From: Pseudoclavibacter sp. AY1F1
GTDB taxonomy: Bacteria; Actinomycetota; Actinomycetes; Actinomycetales; Microbacteriaceae
Direction of reading: 5' to 3'
Length of the DNA stretch: 64,000 bases
Assembly: GCF_002931075.1 (NCBI RefSeq)
Contig: NZ_PSTQ01000014.1
Span: forward strand, 1-64,000
Below, piece by piece: positions 25,834 through 34,073 of the stretch. The notes under the pieces are model-generated. The model did not search any database and had not been told where the DNA came from. It saw only the letters and a program-made list of their open reading frames with translations. The translations under genes and the position numbers were made by a program. The stretch's first letter is position 1, and each line of letters begins with the position of its first letter.

Positions 25834-26594
25834 TGTCTCTCGTGCGAGAACGGCCGGATGTGCGCTCCGCATCATGCGTCCACGTCGACGTCTGGAGCAT
25901 CGACCTCGACAACTGGCAGGGACCGGTCCTCGCCGAGTGTCTTGCCGTGCTCGACAGCGCGGAGACGACGCGAGCGGCTCGCTTCACGAGGCAGGTGGAC
26001 GCCATCAGGTTCGTCCGTGCCCACGCGGCGACCCGACTCCTGCTCGCGCATGCGACGGGAGGACACGCCGCCAAGCTGCGATGGGATCGATCAGCGAACG
26101 GCAAACCGTCGCGTGTGCTCGGAGTGGAGTGGAATCTGAGCCACAGCGAGGGGATGGCGCAGCTCGCCGTCGTGCCTGCCGGAACCGGCGCCGCAGGCGT
26201 CGGCATCGACGTGCAGACAACGGCCCTCCGCTTCGACGCGTCCAGATTTGCGAGGCGCTACCTCTCGCCGGGCGAGCAGCGGATGCTGGGTGAGCGGCCA
26301 AGTCGCGGTGCGCTCGCCATGGCCATCGCGCGCAAGGAAGCCGCCGTGAAGGCCGTGGGCTTGCGCCTCCTCGATGCGCTCGATACCGACACGTCCTCAA
26401 GCAGCACTGTGGTGATGCCCGGCACGGAGGAGAACGCCGCGCGGCAGGTCCGCATCAAGGCGCTTGAGTCTCAACGAGGTGGGGCTGTCGCTGTGGCTGT
26501 TGCTGTGGCTAGCCGTGCAGCGAACCCAGCCAACCAGTTCACGACGACAACACGTGACTGGCTGCTGGCTGGGGGAGGAGAGCGCGTCGTATGA
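25833..26594 (+). CDS. 4'-phosphopantetheinyl transferase (Sfp type)
   Basis: A 253-residue Sfp-type PPTase that attaches the phosphopantetheine arm to carrier-protein serines. Motifs: NGKPSRVLGVEWNLSHSEG (P1/P2 region), GVGIDVQ (124-128, Mg-binding Asp) and IARKEAAVKAVG (KEAAVK at 168-173). The C-terminal 60 residues are an Ala/Val-rich low-complexity stretch. ATG 25833 sits in the MATE stop (TGATG); GTG 25830 is in frame one codon earlier. It should activate ACP1 and ACP2, which makes the operon self-sufficient. Confidence 0.9.
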   Translation: MSLVRERPDVRSASCVHVDVWSIDLDNWQGPVLAECLAVLDSAETTRAARFTRQVDAIRFVRAHAATRLLLAHATGGHAAKLRWDRSANGKPSRVLGVEWNLSHSEGMAQLAVVPAGTGAAGVGIDVQTTALRFDASRFARRYLSPGEQRMLGERPSRGALAMAIARKEAAVKAVGLRLLDALDTDTSSSSTVVMPGTEENAARQVRIKALESQRGGAVAVAVAVASRAANPANQFTTTTRDWLLAGGGERVV

Positions 26595-28069
26595 ATGGAG
26601 CTTCGGAGAACGTCTCAGCCCATGAGTTCCGAGGTGGGCCGGGAATGAGACACGAAACCCACGTCGTGACGTTCACGGGCGCACCCTCGAGAAGGGGACC
26701 CGCAACGTGGGGCCAGCAATTCAACCGGACCCGAATCGAGGCGCTCGGCGCTGAAGGTCACCGATACAACATCGTTCTCGGTGGCCCCGCGCTTGAGCCA
26801 CCACCCGTCCGCAGCGCCCTGAAGATGCTCCACGAGCTGCTTCTCGCCCATGAGGTGCTGCGCACCACCTGGCACGAAGGTGCGGGCGGGCTTCAGCAGG
26901 TGGTCCAGGCCGAGGGCCGGGTGAAGGTGCTCGACTGCGGCGTCGAGAACCCTGAGGACGCCGAGCAGGTCACCGAGTCGCTGCGCGGAAGCCTACGCAC
27001 CAGACTCTTCGACAGTGAGCGCGAGCTTCCCATCCGCTGCGCATTTGTGACTCACGGCGAGCGAGTGCTGCACACGATCGTCGTCGTGTCTCACCTCGCG
27101 CTCGATGGCGTCAGCGCCCAGCTGCTGACCACCGAGATCCAGGGCCTTGGCCGGCTCAAGGAGGGCGACCAGAGTCACGACGTCGAGCGGCTCGGGAGGC
27201 GCGGATCAATCGACGGTCCGAGTGTGCGGTGGCAACCGATCGATGAGGCCGAGTACCAGTGCAGTCCCGAAGGCGCCCGTCAGGACGAACGGGTCCGTGA
27301 GCGGCTGATCACGCGCATCACCGCGGCGGGAAGCCCGATCCTCAGAGCCCGACGTAGGCCGAGAAACGGCCGTTTCGAGCGCCTAGTCCTCCGCAGCAGC
27401 AGACTGAAGCTTGCCGCGGCTGCGATTTCCGTCGCTCACGGCATGACGCCGGCAACGACCCTGCTCGCGGCGGCCGCGACGTCCTTCGCAGCGGCCACTG
27501 GCCGTGACTCCGTGGCGATGCGCATCCTCGTCAGCAACCGGTTTCGCCCAGAGCTGGCTCAACTCATGTCACCGGTGGCGATGGACACGCTTTTCGCACT
27601 GGGCGAAATCCGCCCTGAAAGCGACTTCCTCACGACCGCCAAGCGCGCGTGGAAAGCCGCCATGATTGCGTACAGGAGCGCGTACTACAACCCGACGCTG
27701 CTGCACGAACAGCTCTCCAACGCCGACTCAATCGTCTTCGATGAAGCGCTCCGGTACAACGACCACCTCGGCGTCGGCGCCGACAGTTGGGACAGGTGGC
27801 CTGACGCAAGCGACGGTGTCGTGGCATGGAGCCCTTCGCCCTCACTCCAGCCCGACGGGCGAGCCCTGTATCTGCACGTGCACGATTCCGGGGATGCCAT
27901 CGTGCTCGAACTCATCGCCGACACCGGGCGGATCGAAGCTGAGACGGCCGAGCGCCTGCTGTACCGCATCGTCGAGTCGGTCGAGTCCGCCGCGTCCGCC
28001 GCGGAGCACCACCAGGACCAGAATCCACATCAGCCCGATCGGGCACACCAACCGAGGAGCACGCAGTGA
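26591..28069 (+). CDS. Stand-alone condensation-domain (NRPS C-domain/acyltransferase-like) protein
   Basis: A 492-residue protein with the chloramphenicol acetyltransferase/condensation fold. The core motif is VVSHLALDGVSAQ (His168, Asp172, Gly173), a form of HHxxxDG in which the first His is Ser while the catalytic second His is kept. Upstream, ATWGQQFNRTRIEA and LLLAHEVLRTTW match C1/C2 of NRPS condensation domains. There is no adenylation or carrier domain, so it must act on the separate carriers. The most economical role is to join the fatty acyl group on ACP1 to the amine on ACP2. ATGA overlap with the PPTase gene. Confidence 0.8.
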   Translation: MNGASENVSAHEFRGGPGMRHETHVVTFTGAPSRRGPATWGQQFNRTRIEALGAEGHRYNIVLGGPALEPPPVRSALKMLHELLLAHEVLRTTWHEGAGGLQQVVQAEGRVKVLDCGVENPEDAEQVTESLRGSLRTRLFDSERELPIRCAFVTHGERVLHTIVVVSHLALDGVSAQLLTTEIQGLGRLKEGDQSHDVERLGRRGSIDGPSVRWQPIDEAEYQCSPEGARQDERVRERLITRITAAGSPILRARRRPRNGRFERLVLRSSRLKLAAAAISVAHGMTPATTLLAAAATSFAAATGRDSVAMRILVSNRFRPELAQLMSPVAMDTLFALGEIRPESDFLTTAKRAWKAAMIAYRSAYYNPTLLHEQLSNADSIVFDEALRYNDHLGVGADSWDRWPDASDGVVAWSPSPSLQPDGRALYLHVHDSGDAIVLELIADTGRIEAETAERLLYRIVESVESAASAAEHHQDQNPHQPDRAHQPRSTQ

Positions 28070-30384
28070 CGGCACCTGGAAAGCACGCAGCCGAGCCCGA
28101 GAGGGCGTCCTTGCTCCGGCGCGTCGGCGCGTGGAGCGCCGAGCATCCGCGCAAGACCTTCGGAGGGTGGGCCGCGCTCATCATCCTGTCCGTGCTCTTT
28201 GCGCTTGTCGGGGTCGGTGGACAGAACATCTACGAACGCCTGGAGAACGGCACGCCACAGGTTGACGGCGAAGCGGGTCAGGTTGATGACCTCCTCGAGG
28301 CCGCAGAGAACGACGACAGCAGGGCGCTGAATCTTCTCGTCTACGGGGTCGCGCCCGATGACAGGACGCTCGCCGCTCACCTCGACCCGCTGCCGGACAA
28401 ATTGCAGCAGATCCAGGACGAGAATCCTGGCTCGGTGCTCACGATCAGCGACCCGCGTCAGGGTCTCGCGGCGCTCGAGTCCGGAGTCGCTTTGAGCGCC
28501 TCCGATGCCGCGCGCGTGCAGGCGCTCGCCGCAGCGGACGGCAACGGCATCCTCGTCGTTGTCCGCGCAGGCACGGAGCAGGTTGGCTCCGAAGAGCAGA
28601 CTCCCGCGCGGAGGGCCGCCCAGGTGCAGGCTCTTGAGCTGCTCGACGGCATCGCTGAAGAATTGAAGACCGTCCATCCGGACGCGACCGTGCACGTCAG
28701 TTCGGAGGCGCGCATCGCGACCTCCTATCGCGCAGTGGCGGCCGCGGACCTGGAGCGCGGAGAGGGCATCGCCCTGCCCATCGCCCTGCTGGTCATGATC
28801 GTCGTCTTCGGAGGCATCCTCGCCGCCGGGGTGCCGATCCTCGGCGCAATAGCCTCGATCCTCCTCGGCTACGGAAGTCTGTTCGCGCTGAGCTTCGCAT
28901 TCGGCTTCGACAGTATCGTCCTGAACGTCGTGACGCTCCTGGGGCTCGGCCTCGCCATCGACTACGGACTGCTTGTCATCAGCAGGTTCCGGGAGGAGAT
29001 GCGGGATGTCGGCGAGGGGGACCGGAGCGGCATCGTCGGCGCCACTGCGTCGACCGTCGAGCACGCCGGGCGCACCGTCGTCTTCTCCGGCACGATCTTC
29101 GCGGCGGCTTCACTGGGTCTGCTGCTCTTCGAGCCGACCATCATGCGGGCGATCGGCGTCGGAACGATCGCCGTCGTCGCGATCGCGATTGCCGTGTCCA
29201 TCTCCCTCGTCCCCGCGATTCTGGCGACTGCCGGCCACAAGCTCACGAAGCCAGGCCTGCTTGCGAGAGTGAAGCCGCTTCGCCCGATCTTCGGCAGGCT
29301 GGGAACAGTCACGCCTGACGATGGCAACTTCGGGAAGCTCGCGCGCTGGTCGCAACGCCGACCGGCGCTCGTGACCGCCGCCTGCGTGCTTCTCCTCGGC
29401 GTGCTCGCAAGTCCAGCACTCTCGCTGATTCCCGTGAACGACGTCAGCGGGGCCGTGCCTCGTGCCGCGACCGAGTACTCGTTCATCGAGACGATCGCCG
29501 ACGAGTTCCCGGATGCGGCACCCGCCAAGGTGGAGCTCGTCATCCGGGCCGAAACAGGTGCCTCGGCGGACTCCCGGGTTGCTGCGTGGGCTCAAGACAT
29601 GGCAGGTGACCCGCGCGTCGCTTCCGTGGGCGTCCCGGAGCAGACGGAGTCCTACGCCACGGTCCGCGTGCATCCCGAAGAAGGAGCGAACGCGATGGAC
29701 CTCGTCGAGCGCGCTCGCGAGGCGGCTCCTGCTGACGCGGAGGCCTGGGTCACCGGCACGGCAGCGCACGACCTCGACCTCATCAGCTCCGTGCAGGCGA
29801 CCGCGCCCTGGGCTGCGCTGATCATCTGCGGGCTCACCTTCGTGCTGCTGTTCTTGATGACCGGTTCCGTCATCATGCCGATCAAGAGCCTTGCCATCGC
29901 GCTCCTCTCGCTCGGCTCGGCGGTCGGCGTCCTCGTCTGGGGGTTCCAAGACGGACACCTGGCAGGAGTTCTGAACTTCGAACCGGACGACATCAACGGC
30001 GTCGACGTGCTGGTGTTGACGATAACCCTCGTGCTTGGGTTCGGTTTGTCGATGGACTACGAGGTGTTCCTGCTTGGGCGCGTTGCTGAGTTGCGAGACC
30101 GCGGCGTCGCCGGTCGGGAAGCGGTGTGGAAGGGACTCCAGGGAACCGGTCGGATCATCACCTCTGCTGCCCTGATCATGGTTGTTGTGTTCCTGGGGTT
30201 CACGCTCGGGGACCTGCTCATCATCAAGCAGATGGGCACCGCCCTTGCCGTGCTCGTGGCGCTTGATGCGACGCTCGTCCGCTGTGTGCTGGTGCCCGCC
30301 GCAATGACCTGGGGGGAGAGCATCATGTGGTGGTCCCCTCGCTGGCTCAGGCCCGTGGCTGACCGCCTCCGCATCCGTCACTAG
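28066..30384 (+). CDS. MMPL/RND family transporter
   Basis: A 772-residue integral membrane protein with two repeats, each with one helix, a large extracytoplasmic domain (about residues 55-225 and 475-590) and five further helices. Clear MMPL traits are LLGLGLAIDYGLLVISRFREE and the equivalent LVLGFGLSMDYEVFLLGRVAE in the second half, with the Asp-Tyr pair implicated in proton relay in MmpL3-type proteins. MMPL proteins export lipids and lipopeptides in actinobacteria, which supports a lipidic product. GTG 28066 overlaps the condensation gene by 4 nt. It is the last gene of the operon. Confidence 0.92.
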   Translation: MTAPGKHAAEPERASLLRRVGAWSAEHPRKTFGGWAALIILSVLFALVGVGGQNIYERLENGTPQVDGEAGQVDDLLEAAENDDSRALNLLVYGVAPDDRTLAAHLDPLPDKLQQIQDENPGSVLTISDPRQGLAALESGVALSASDAARVQALAAADGNGILVVVRAGTEQVGSEEQTPARRAAQVQALELLDGIAEELKTVHPDATVHVSSEARIATSYRAVAAADLERGEGIALPIALLVMIVVFGGILAAGVPILGAIASILLGYGSLFALSFAFGFDSIVLNVVTLLGLGLAIDYGLLVISRFREEMRDVGEGDRSGIVGATASTVEHAGRTVVFSGTIFAAASLGLLLFEPTIMRAIGVGTIAVVAIAIAVSISLVPAILATAGHKLTKPGLLARVKPLRPIFGRLGTVTPDDGNFGKLARWSQRRPALVTAACVLLLGVLASPALSLIPVNDVSGAVPRAATEYSFIETIADEFPDAAPAKVELVIRAETGASADSRVAAWAQDMAGDPRVASVGVPEQTESYATVRVHPEEGANAMDLVERAREAAPADAEAWVTGTAAHDLDLISSVQATAPWAALIICGLTFVLLFLMTGSVIMPIKSLAIALLSLGSAVGVLVWGFQDGHLAGVLNFEPDDINGVDVLVLTITLVLGFGLSMDYEVFLLGRVAELRDRGVAGREAVWKGLQGTGRIITSAALIMVVVFLGFTLGDLLIIKQMGTALAVLVALDATLVRCVLVPAAMTWGESIMWWSPRWLRPVADRLRIRH

Positions 30385-30438
30385 CGTCACGAGCGTCACG
30401 AGGATTCGTCGCTGAAGTTCACGCCACGGTGCTGCGAT

Positions 30439-31170
30439 TCAGTCGCGGATGCGGCGGCGTTCCCAGGCGAGCGCGATGTGGTCCCGCATCTCTCGGGCGG
30501 CGGCGTCGCTGTCTCCAGCCTCGATGGCGTCGTACACGCGCTGGTGCTCTTCGAGGGTGAGTCGCACAGCATCCGCGCCAGGGGCGCCGTAGTAGCGGCT
30601 GCTCTCGCCGGCGCGCTTCGAGAGGCTGCGGGCGATGCCGGAGGCGAGGCGGTCGCCGGCGATGTCCATGACGGCGAAGTGGAAGGCGACGTCAGCGGCC
30701 GCGAACGCGTCGCGTTGCTCGGCGGTGGTGTGCATCGTGTCGAGGTGGTCGTGGATGACGCGCAGCTCGTCGCCGCTCCGTGCACTGGCAGCGGCGGCGG
30801 CGATGCTCGACTCGAGTTGGCCGCGCACGACGGCGAGCTCGTCGAGGATGCCGAGCGTCTCGTCGTTCTCGATCATTGTGCCGAGGACAACCTTGTCGAG
30901 GATGTTCCACTCCGATTGCGGCGCGATCTGCGTGCCGCGCCCTTGCACGACAGAGACCATCCCCTTCTCCTCGAGGCGCTTCATGGATTCGCGGATGACG
31001 GTGCGGCTCACGCCGAAGTTCTCGCACAGCTCCGTCTCGGTCGGGAGGAGGTCGCCTGGGGCGACTTCTCCGGTGACGATGGCGGAGACGAGGTCGTGCA
31101 CAACCTGCACGCCGAGCCTCGCGGCGGGCGTGCGGTGGGCGCCGAGCCGGGGCGTCGTGGTGCTTGACAT
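30439..31170 (-). CDS. GntR family transcriptional regulator (FadR subfamily)
   Basis: A 243-residue repressor. The N-terminal winged helix reads VVHDLVSAIVTGEVAPGDLL, PTETELCENFGVSRTVIRES, MKRLEEKGMVSVVQGRGTQI, the GntR signature. The C-terminal all-helical FCD domain keeps metal/effector-binding positions in ADVAFHFAVMDIAG and EEHQRVYDAIEAGD. It is divergent from the enolase-superfamily gene, which it probably controls with a sugar-acid effector. Convergent with the MMPL gene. Confidence 0.92.
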   Translation of the reverse strand: MSSTTTPRLGAHRTPAARLGVQVVHDLVSAIVTGEVAPGDLLPTETELCENFGVSRTVIRESMKRLEEKGMVSVVQGRGTQIAPQSEWNILDKVVLGTMIENDETLGILDELAVVRGQLESSIAAAAASARSGDELRVIHDHLDTMHTTAEQRDAFAAADVAFHFAVMDIAGDRLASGIARSLSKRAGESSRYYGAPGADAVRLTLEEHQRVYDAIEAGDSDAAAREMRDHIALAWERRRIRD

Positions 31171-31231
31171 GCGGCGATCTTAGTCACGAACCCGCTCCTG
31201 CAGAGGCGAACACGGGCAAAGTGACGAAAAA

Positions 31232-31253
31232 CATATGACGAATAAATCATGTG
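31232..31253. promoter_or_regulatory. Candidate GntR operator
   Basis: In the 121-nt gap between the divergent GntR and dehydratase genes there is an imperfect inverted repeat, CATATGA (31232-31238) and TCATGTG (31247-31253), in unusually AT-rich surroundings. TGATGTA just to its right also occurs at 3036-3042 in front of the first sugar operon. The assignment is tentative. Confidence 0.4.
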
Positions 31254-31291
31254 ATGTATGCTGAATGTCCCATCTGAAGATCAAGGACGAT

Positions 31292-32437
31292 ATGAAGATC
31301 ACCGGCTTCCGTTTGCTCACGACCAGGCACGACTGGGGGCGGTCCATCGGCGACGTCAACGGCCACATCCGCGCCGCGGTCACCGATGTCCCCATCGTGA
31401 TCCTCGAGACGGACGAGGGGGTAGAGGGTATCGGCATCGGCTCGCACGCCGACGTCGCAAGGCTCTTCCCTGCGCTCGAGGGGGAAGACCCGCGTGGGGT
31501 CTCCGCCCTCTTCGATCGGATGCTCGCCCAGGTCTTCAAGTCCGGCCACGCGGGTGCCACCTACGGTGGCATCGCGACCCTCGACGCCGCGCTCTGGGAC
31601 CTCAAGGCGAAGCTCGCGGGCGAGCCGCTCTGGCGTCTGCTGGGCGGGCGTGACAGGTTCGTGCCAGGGTACGCATCCGGTCTCGATATCGCGCTCGACG
31701 ACGGAGAGCTCGTCGCCTTCTATGAGGACTTCGCCGAACGCGGCTACGTGGCCGGCAAGCTCAAGGGCGGCGTCGACCCCGTCGCCGACCTGCGCAGGCT
31801 CCGCCTCCTGCGCGGCGTGCTGGCTCGCAACACCCCGAGCCCCGGACTCATGCTCGACGCGAACGAGTCGTGGCAGGTGAAGCAAGCGGTGCGCTACGTG
31901 GCATCGATCGAGGGCGAGATCGACCTGCTGTGGGTCGAGGAGCCCCTGCGGAGGTGGGACGCGCTCGGTCATGCCCGCCTGTCGGCCGCGGTGCGCGCGG
32001 CCGTCGCGACAGGCGAGAACCTGACGGGGGTCGACCAGTTCCGGCCGCTGTTCGACGCTGGCGCACCGGACGTCGTGCAGGCCGGCGCGATCTGGGGGGT
32101 CACACACGTGCTGCGCCTCGCATTCGCCGCGAATGCCCGAAACCTGCCGGTGAGTCCCGTCGGCTACAACACGAACCCGGCCGTCGCGGCGGCTATGACG
32201 GCCGTGCCCAATCACCTCACGACCGAGGTGCAGGCGCTGCACTGGGCGCACGGCATGAGCGTCGACCAGGAGTTCGCCGACGGTGGCATCGTGCTGGGCG
32301 ACTCAGTCGGCGCCGGCATAACCATCGATGAGACCGCGATCATGGATGCAGGGCGCGGCTGGGCGGACCCGGCGGGTCCGCACATGCGCCCGTCGCGCGC
32401 CGGCTTGCGGGTTGTGCTCGACGGCATCGAGCGCTGA
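31292..32437 (+). CDS. Enolase superfamily (mandelate racemase/muconate lactonizing) dehydratase-like enzyme
   Basis: A 381-residue enolase-superfamily protein. The barrel has GKLKGG (Lys156, Lys158), metal ligands in LMLDANESW (Asp189), LLWVEEPL (Glu216/217) and ATGENLTG (Glu242), and Asp260 in PDVVQAG. The histidine that normally follows about 30 residues later and pairs with that Asp is not seen: the segment reads PVSPVGYNTNPAVAAA. ATG 31292 (MKITGFRLL, AAGGAC upstream) is preferred to ATG 31265. With the enzymes at 6.4-10.3 kb it could be the missing sugar-acid (for example L-fuconate) dehydratase. The GntR gene is divergent. Confidence 0.8.
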   Translation: MKITGFRLLTTRHDWGRSIGDVNGHIRAAVTDVPIVILETDEGVEGIGIGSHADVARLFPALEGEDPRGVSALFDRMLAQVFKSGHAGATYGGIATLDAALWDLKAKLAGEPLWRLLGGRDRFVPGYASGLDIALDDGELVAFYEDFAERGYVAGKLKGGVDPVADLRRLRLLRGVLARNTPSPGLMLDANESWQVKQAVRYVASIEGEIDLLWVEEPLRRWDALGHARLSAAVRAAVATGENLTGVDQFRPLFDAGAPDVVQAGAIWGVTHVLRLAFAANARNLPVSPVGYNTNPAVAAAMTAVPNHLTTEVQALHWAHGMSVDQEFADGGIVLGDSVGAGITIDETAIMDAGRGWADPAGPHMRPSRAGLRVVLDGIER

Positions 32438-32562
32438 GCGCTGAGCGCGAGCCGAGCCGAGCCGGCGCCGGTCGCGAGCCGGCGCCGATCGCGAGCCGAG
32501 CCGAGCCGAGCCGAGTCGGGCAGGGCTGGGCTGGGCTGCGGCGCCGGAGAGTTGTGGCGCCG
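32438..32562. repeat. GC-rich low-complexity intergenic repeat
   Basis: Short direct repeats follow the dehydratase stop: GAGCGCT copies, GAGCC/GAGCCGAGCC runs, two copies of GAGCCGGCGCCG, then GGGCTGGGCTG and a duplicated GCGCCGGAGAGTTGTGG. It has no coding character. It may form strong hairpins and separate the dehydratase transcript from the next operon. Confidence 0.6.
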
Positions 32563-32566
32563 GAGA

Positions 32567-32616
32567 GTTGTGGCATGGTGTCGTTCCCGGTCGACGGTGG
32601 TGCGCTTGTCCACAAC
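32567..32616. repeat. 50-nt inverted-repeat element, copy 1
   Basis: GTTGTGG (32567-32573) and CCACAAC (32610-32616) bound an element of exactly 50 nt. Four further 50-nt elements with the same ends lie at 43190, 43372, 43492 and 43612. Copies 1 and 2 share GTGTCGTTC and TGTCCACAAC blocks. Confidence 0.7.
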
Positions 32617-32732
32617 CCTGTGGCGCCAGCGGCGCCCGGGCCAACGGGGCCGGGCCAACGGGGCCAGGTCGACGGGGCCGCGGGTCGGCGGGGCGCGCGA
32701 TGCGCACGCCGAGAAGAACCCGCCGAAAGGAC

Positions 32733-32795
32733 TTGCGGCTGGGTCGCCGCATCGGTACATTAGGTGCAATGGCAGCGCTACCAGTAGCGCTCACA
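32733..32795 (+). promoter_or_regulatory. Promoter and double LacI-type operator of the mixed sugar/CoA operon
   Basis: TTGCGG (32733-32738), 17 bp, TACATT (32756-32761) is a well-spaced promoter. Eight bp after the -10 begins a double box: TGGCAGCGCTAC (32770-32781), CA, GTAGCGCTCACA (32784-32795). The two AGCGCT cores are 12 bp apart. The box covers the start-site region, the position for a repressor. The same 12-CA-12 layout recurs at 37144 and 51211. Confidence 0.8.
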
Positions 32796-32854
32796 TGGCT
32801 CGGACTTCCCCGGTCCTGAAGCAGACGCTCACGCAACGGCGCGAAGGAGTCGCA

Positions 32855-34000
32855 GTGTCCACGAGTTCTCTTGAAACGCAGGTCGACGAGGCCAGGTCCG
32901 GCAACGCCGCCCTTCTCCCGGACGGACCCATCCGGGCCCGCTCCGCGAAGATCGGCGCGATCGGCGCTGGCGCCATCATGGCAGACCAGCACCTCGCCGC
33001 CTACAAGGAAGCCGGGTTCCCGGTTGTCGCCATCGCGTCGCGCACCAAGGCCAACGCCGAACGTGTCGCCGAGCAGTGGGGCATCCCGACCGTGCACGAC
33101 ACCCCGGAGCTGCTCATCGAGGACCCGGACGTCGAGATCGTCGACATCGCGTACCCGCCCGACCTGCAGCCGGCTCTCATCCGCAAGGCCCTCGCGCAGC
33201 CCCACATCACAGCGGTGCTTGCTCAGAAACCCCTCGCGCTGACCCTCGACGAAGCCATCGCGCTGCGCGACGAGGCGGCGGCCGCAGGCAAGATCCTCTC
33301 CGTCAACCAGAACATGCGCTACGACCAGTCGATCCGCGTGCTCAAGCAGCTCCTCGACGGCGGCGAGCTCGGCGACCCCGTCTTCGTCGAGATCGATATG
33401 AAGGCCGTGCCCCACTGGCAGGGCTTCCTTGAGGGCTACGACCGCCTCACCCTCGCCAATATGAGCGTGCACCACTTCGATGTCCTCCGCTTCCTCTTCG
33501 GCGACCCGGACGAGATCATGACGGTCACCCGCTCTGACCCGCGCACCCAGTTCCCGCACACCGACGGCATCGTCGTCTCCACGCTTCGCTTCCCTGGTGG
33601 ACTCCTCGCCCTCTCGACTGAAGACGTGTGGGGTGGCCCGCGCGAAGAAGGCTTCGACGACGACTTCTCCATCACCTGGCGGGTGGAGGGGACGCGCGGC
33701 GTCGCGAAAGGCACGATCGGCTGGCCGAGTGGCACGCCTTCGACGCTCACGTACGCGTCAGCGGCTCGCGATGACGGCGGCCCGTCGACCAATGGCAAGT
33801 GGGTGACGCCCACCTGGGACACCCACTGGTTCCCGCACGCCTTCATCGGCGTCATGGAACAGCTGCAATACGCGGTCGAGACCGGCAACGAGCCAGCGCT
33901 CACCGTCGCAGACAACGTCAAGACCGTCGCGCTCATCGAGGCCGGCTACCGGTCCATCGCCGAGCGCCGCCCCGTGCGCCTCGACGAGTTCCCGCTCTGA
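32855..34000 (+). CDS. Gfo/Idh/MocA family oxidoreductase
   Basis: A 381-residue NAD(P)-dependent sugar oxidoreductase. The Rossmann motif is IGAIGAGAIMADQHLAAYKE, and the usual EKP motif is present as AQKPLAL (Gln for Glu, Lys kept). The C-terminal domain includes HWQGFLEGYDRLTLANMSVH and HFDVLRF with the expected His residues. GTG 32855 has AAGGAG 5 nt upstream. It is the first gene of an operon running to 43112, under a strong promoter with a double LacI box. Such enzymes oxidise hydroxyls of inositols, aldoses or glycosides (often C3). The substrate is unknown. Confidence 0.9.
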   Translation: MSTSSLETQVDEARSGNAALLPDGPIRARSAKIGAIGAGAIMADQHLAAYKEAGFPVVAIASRTKANAERVAEQWGIPTVHDTPELLIEDPDVEIVDIAYPPDLQPALIRKALAQPHITAVLAQKPLALTLDEAIALRDEAAAAGKILSVNQNMRYDQSIRVLKQLLDGGELGDPVFVEIDMKAVPHWQGFLEGYDRLTLANMSVHHFDVLRFLFGDPDEIMTVTRSDPRTQFPHTDGIVVSTLRFPGGLLALSTEDVWGGPREEGFDDDFSITWRVEGTRGVAKGTIGWPSGTPSTLTYASAARDDGGPSTNGKWVTPTWDTHWFPHAFIGVMEQLQYAVETGNEPALTVADNVKTVALIEAGYRSIAERRPVRLDEFPL

Positions 34001-34073
34001 ACCAACCACCAGCATCCACTTCACCAACACCTCACCCGGCCAACGGCCCCCCACAGAAGGAGCAAAGAAGCTC

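Noticed and set aside
15666-30384. A classical NRPS, PKS or siderophore cluster
   Set aside because: No adenylation-carrier modules, no ketosynthase-acyltransferase modules and no iron-uptake genes; all domains are separate proteins.
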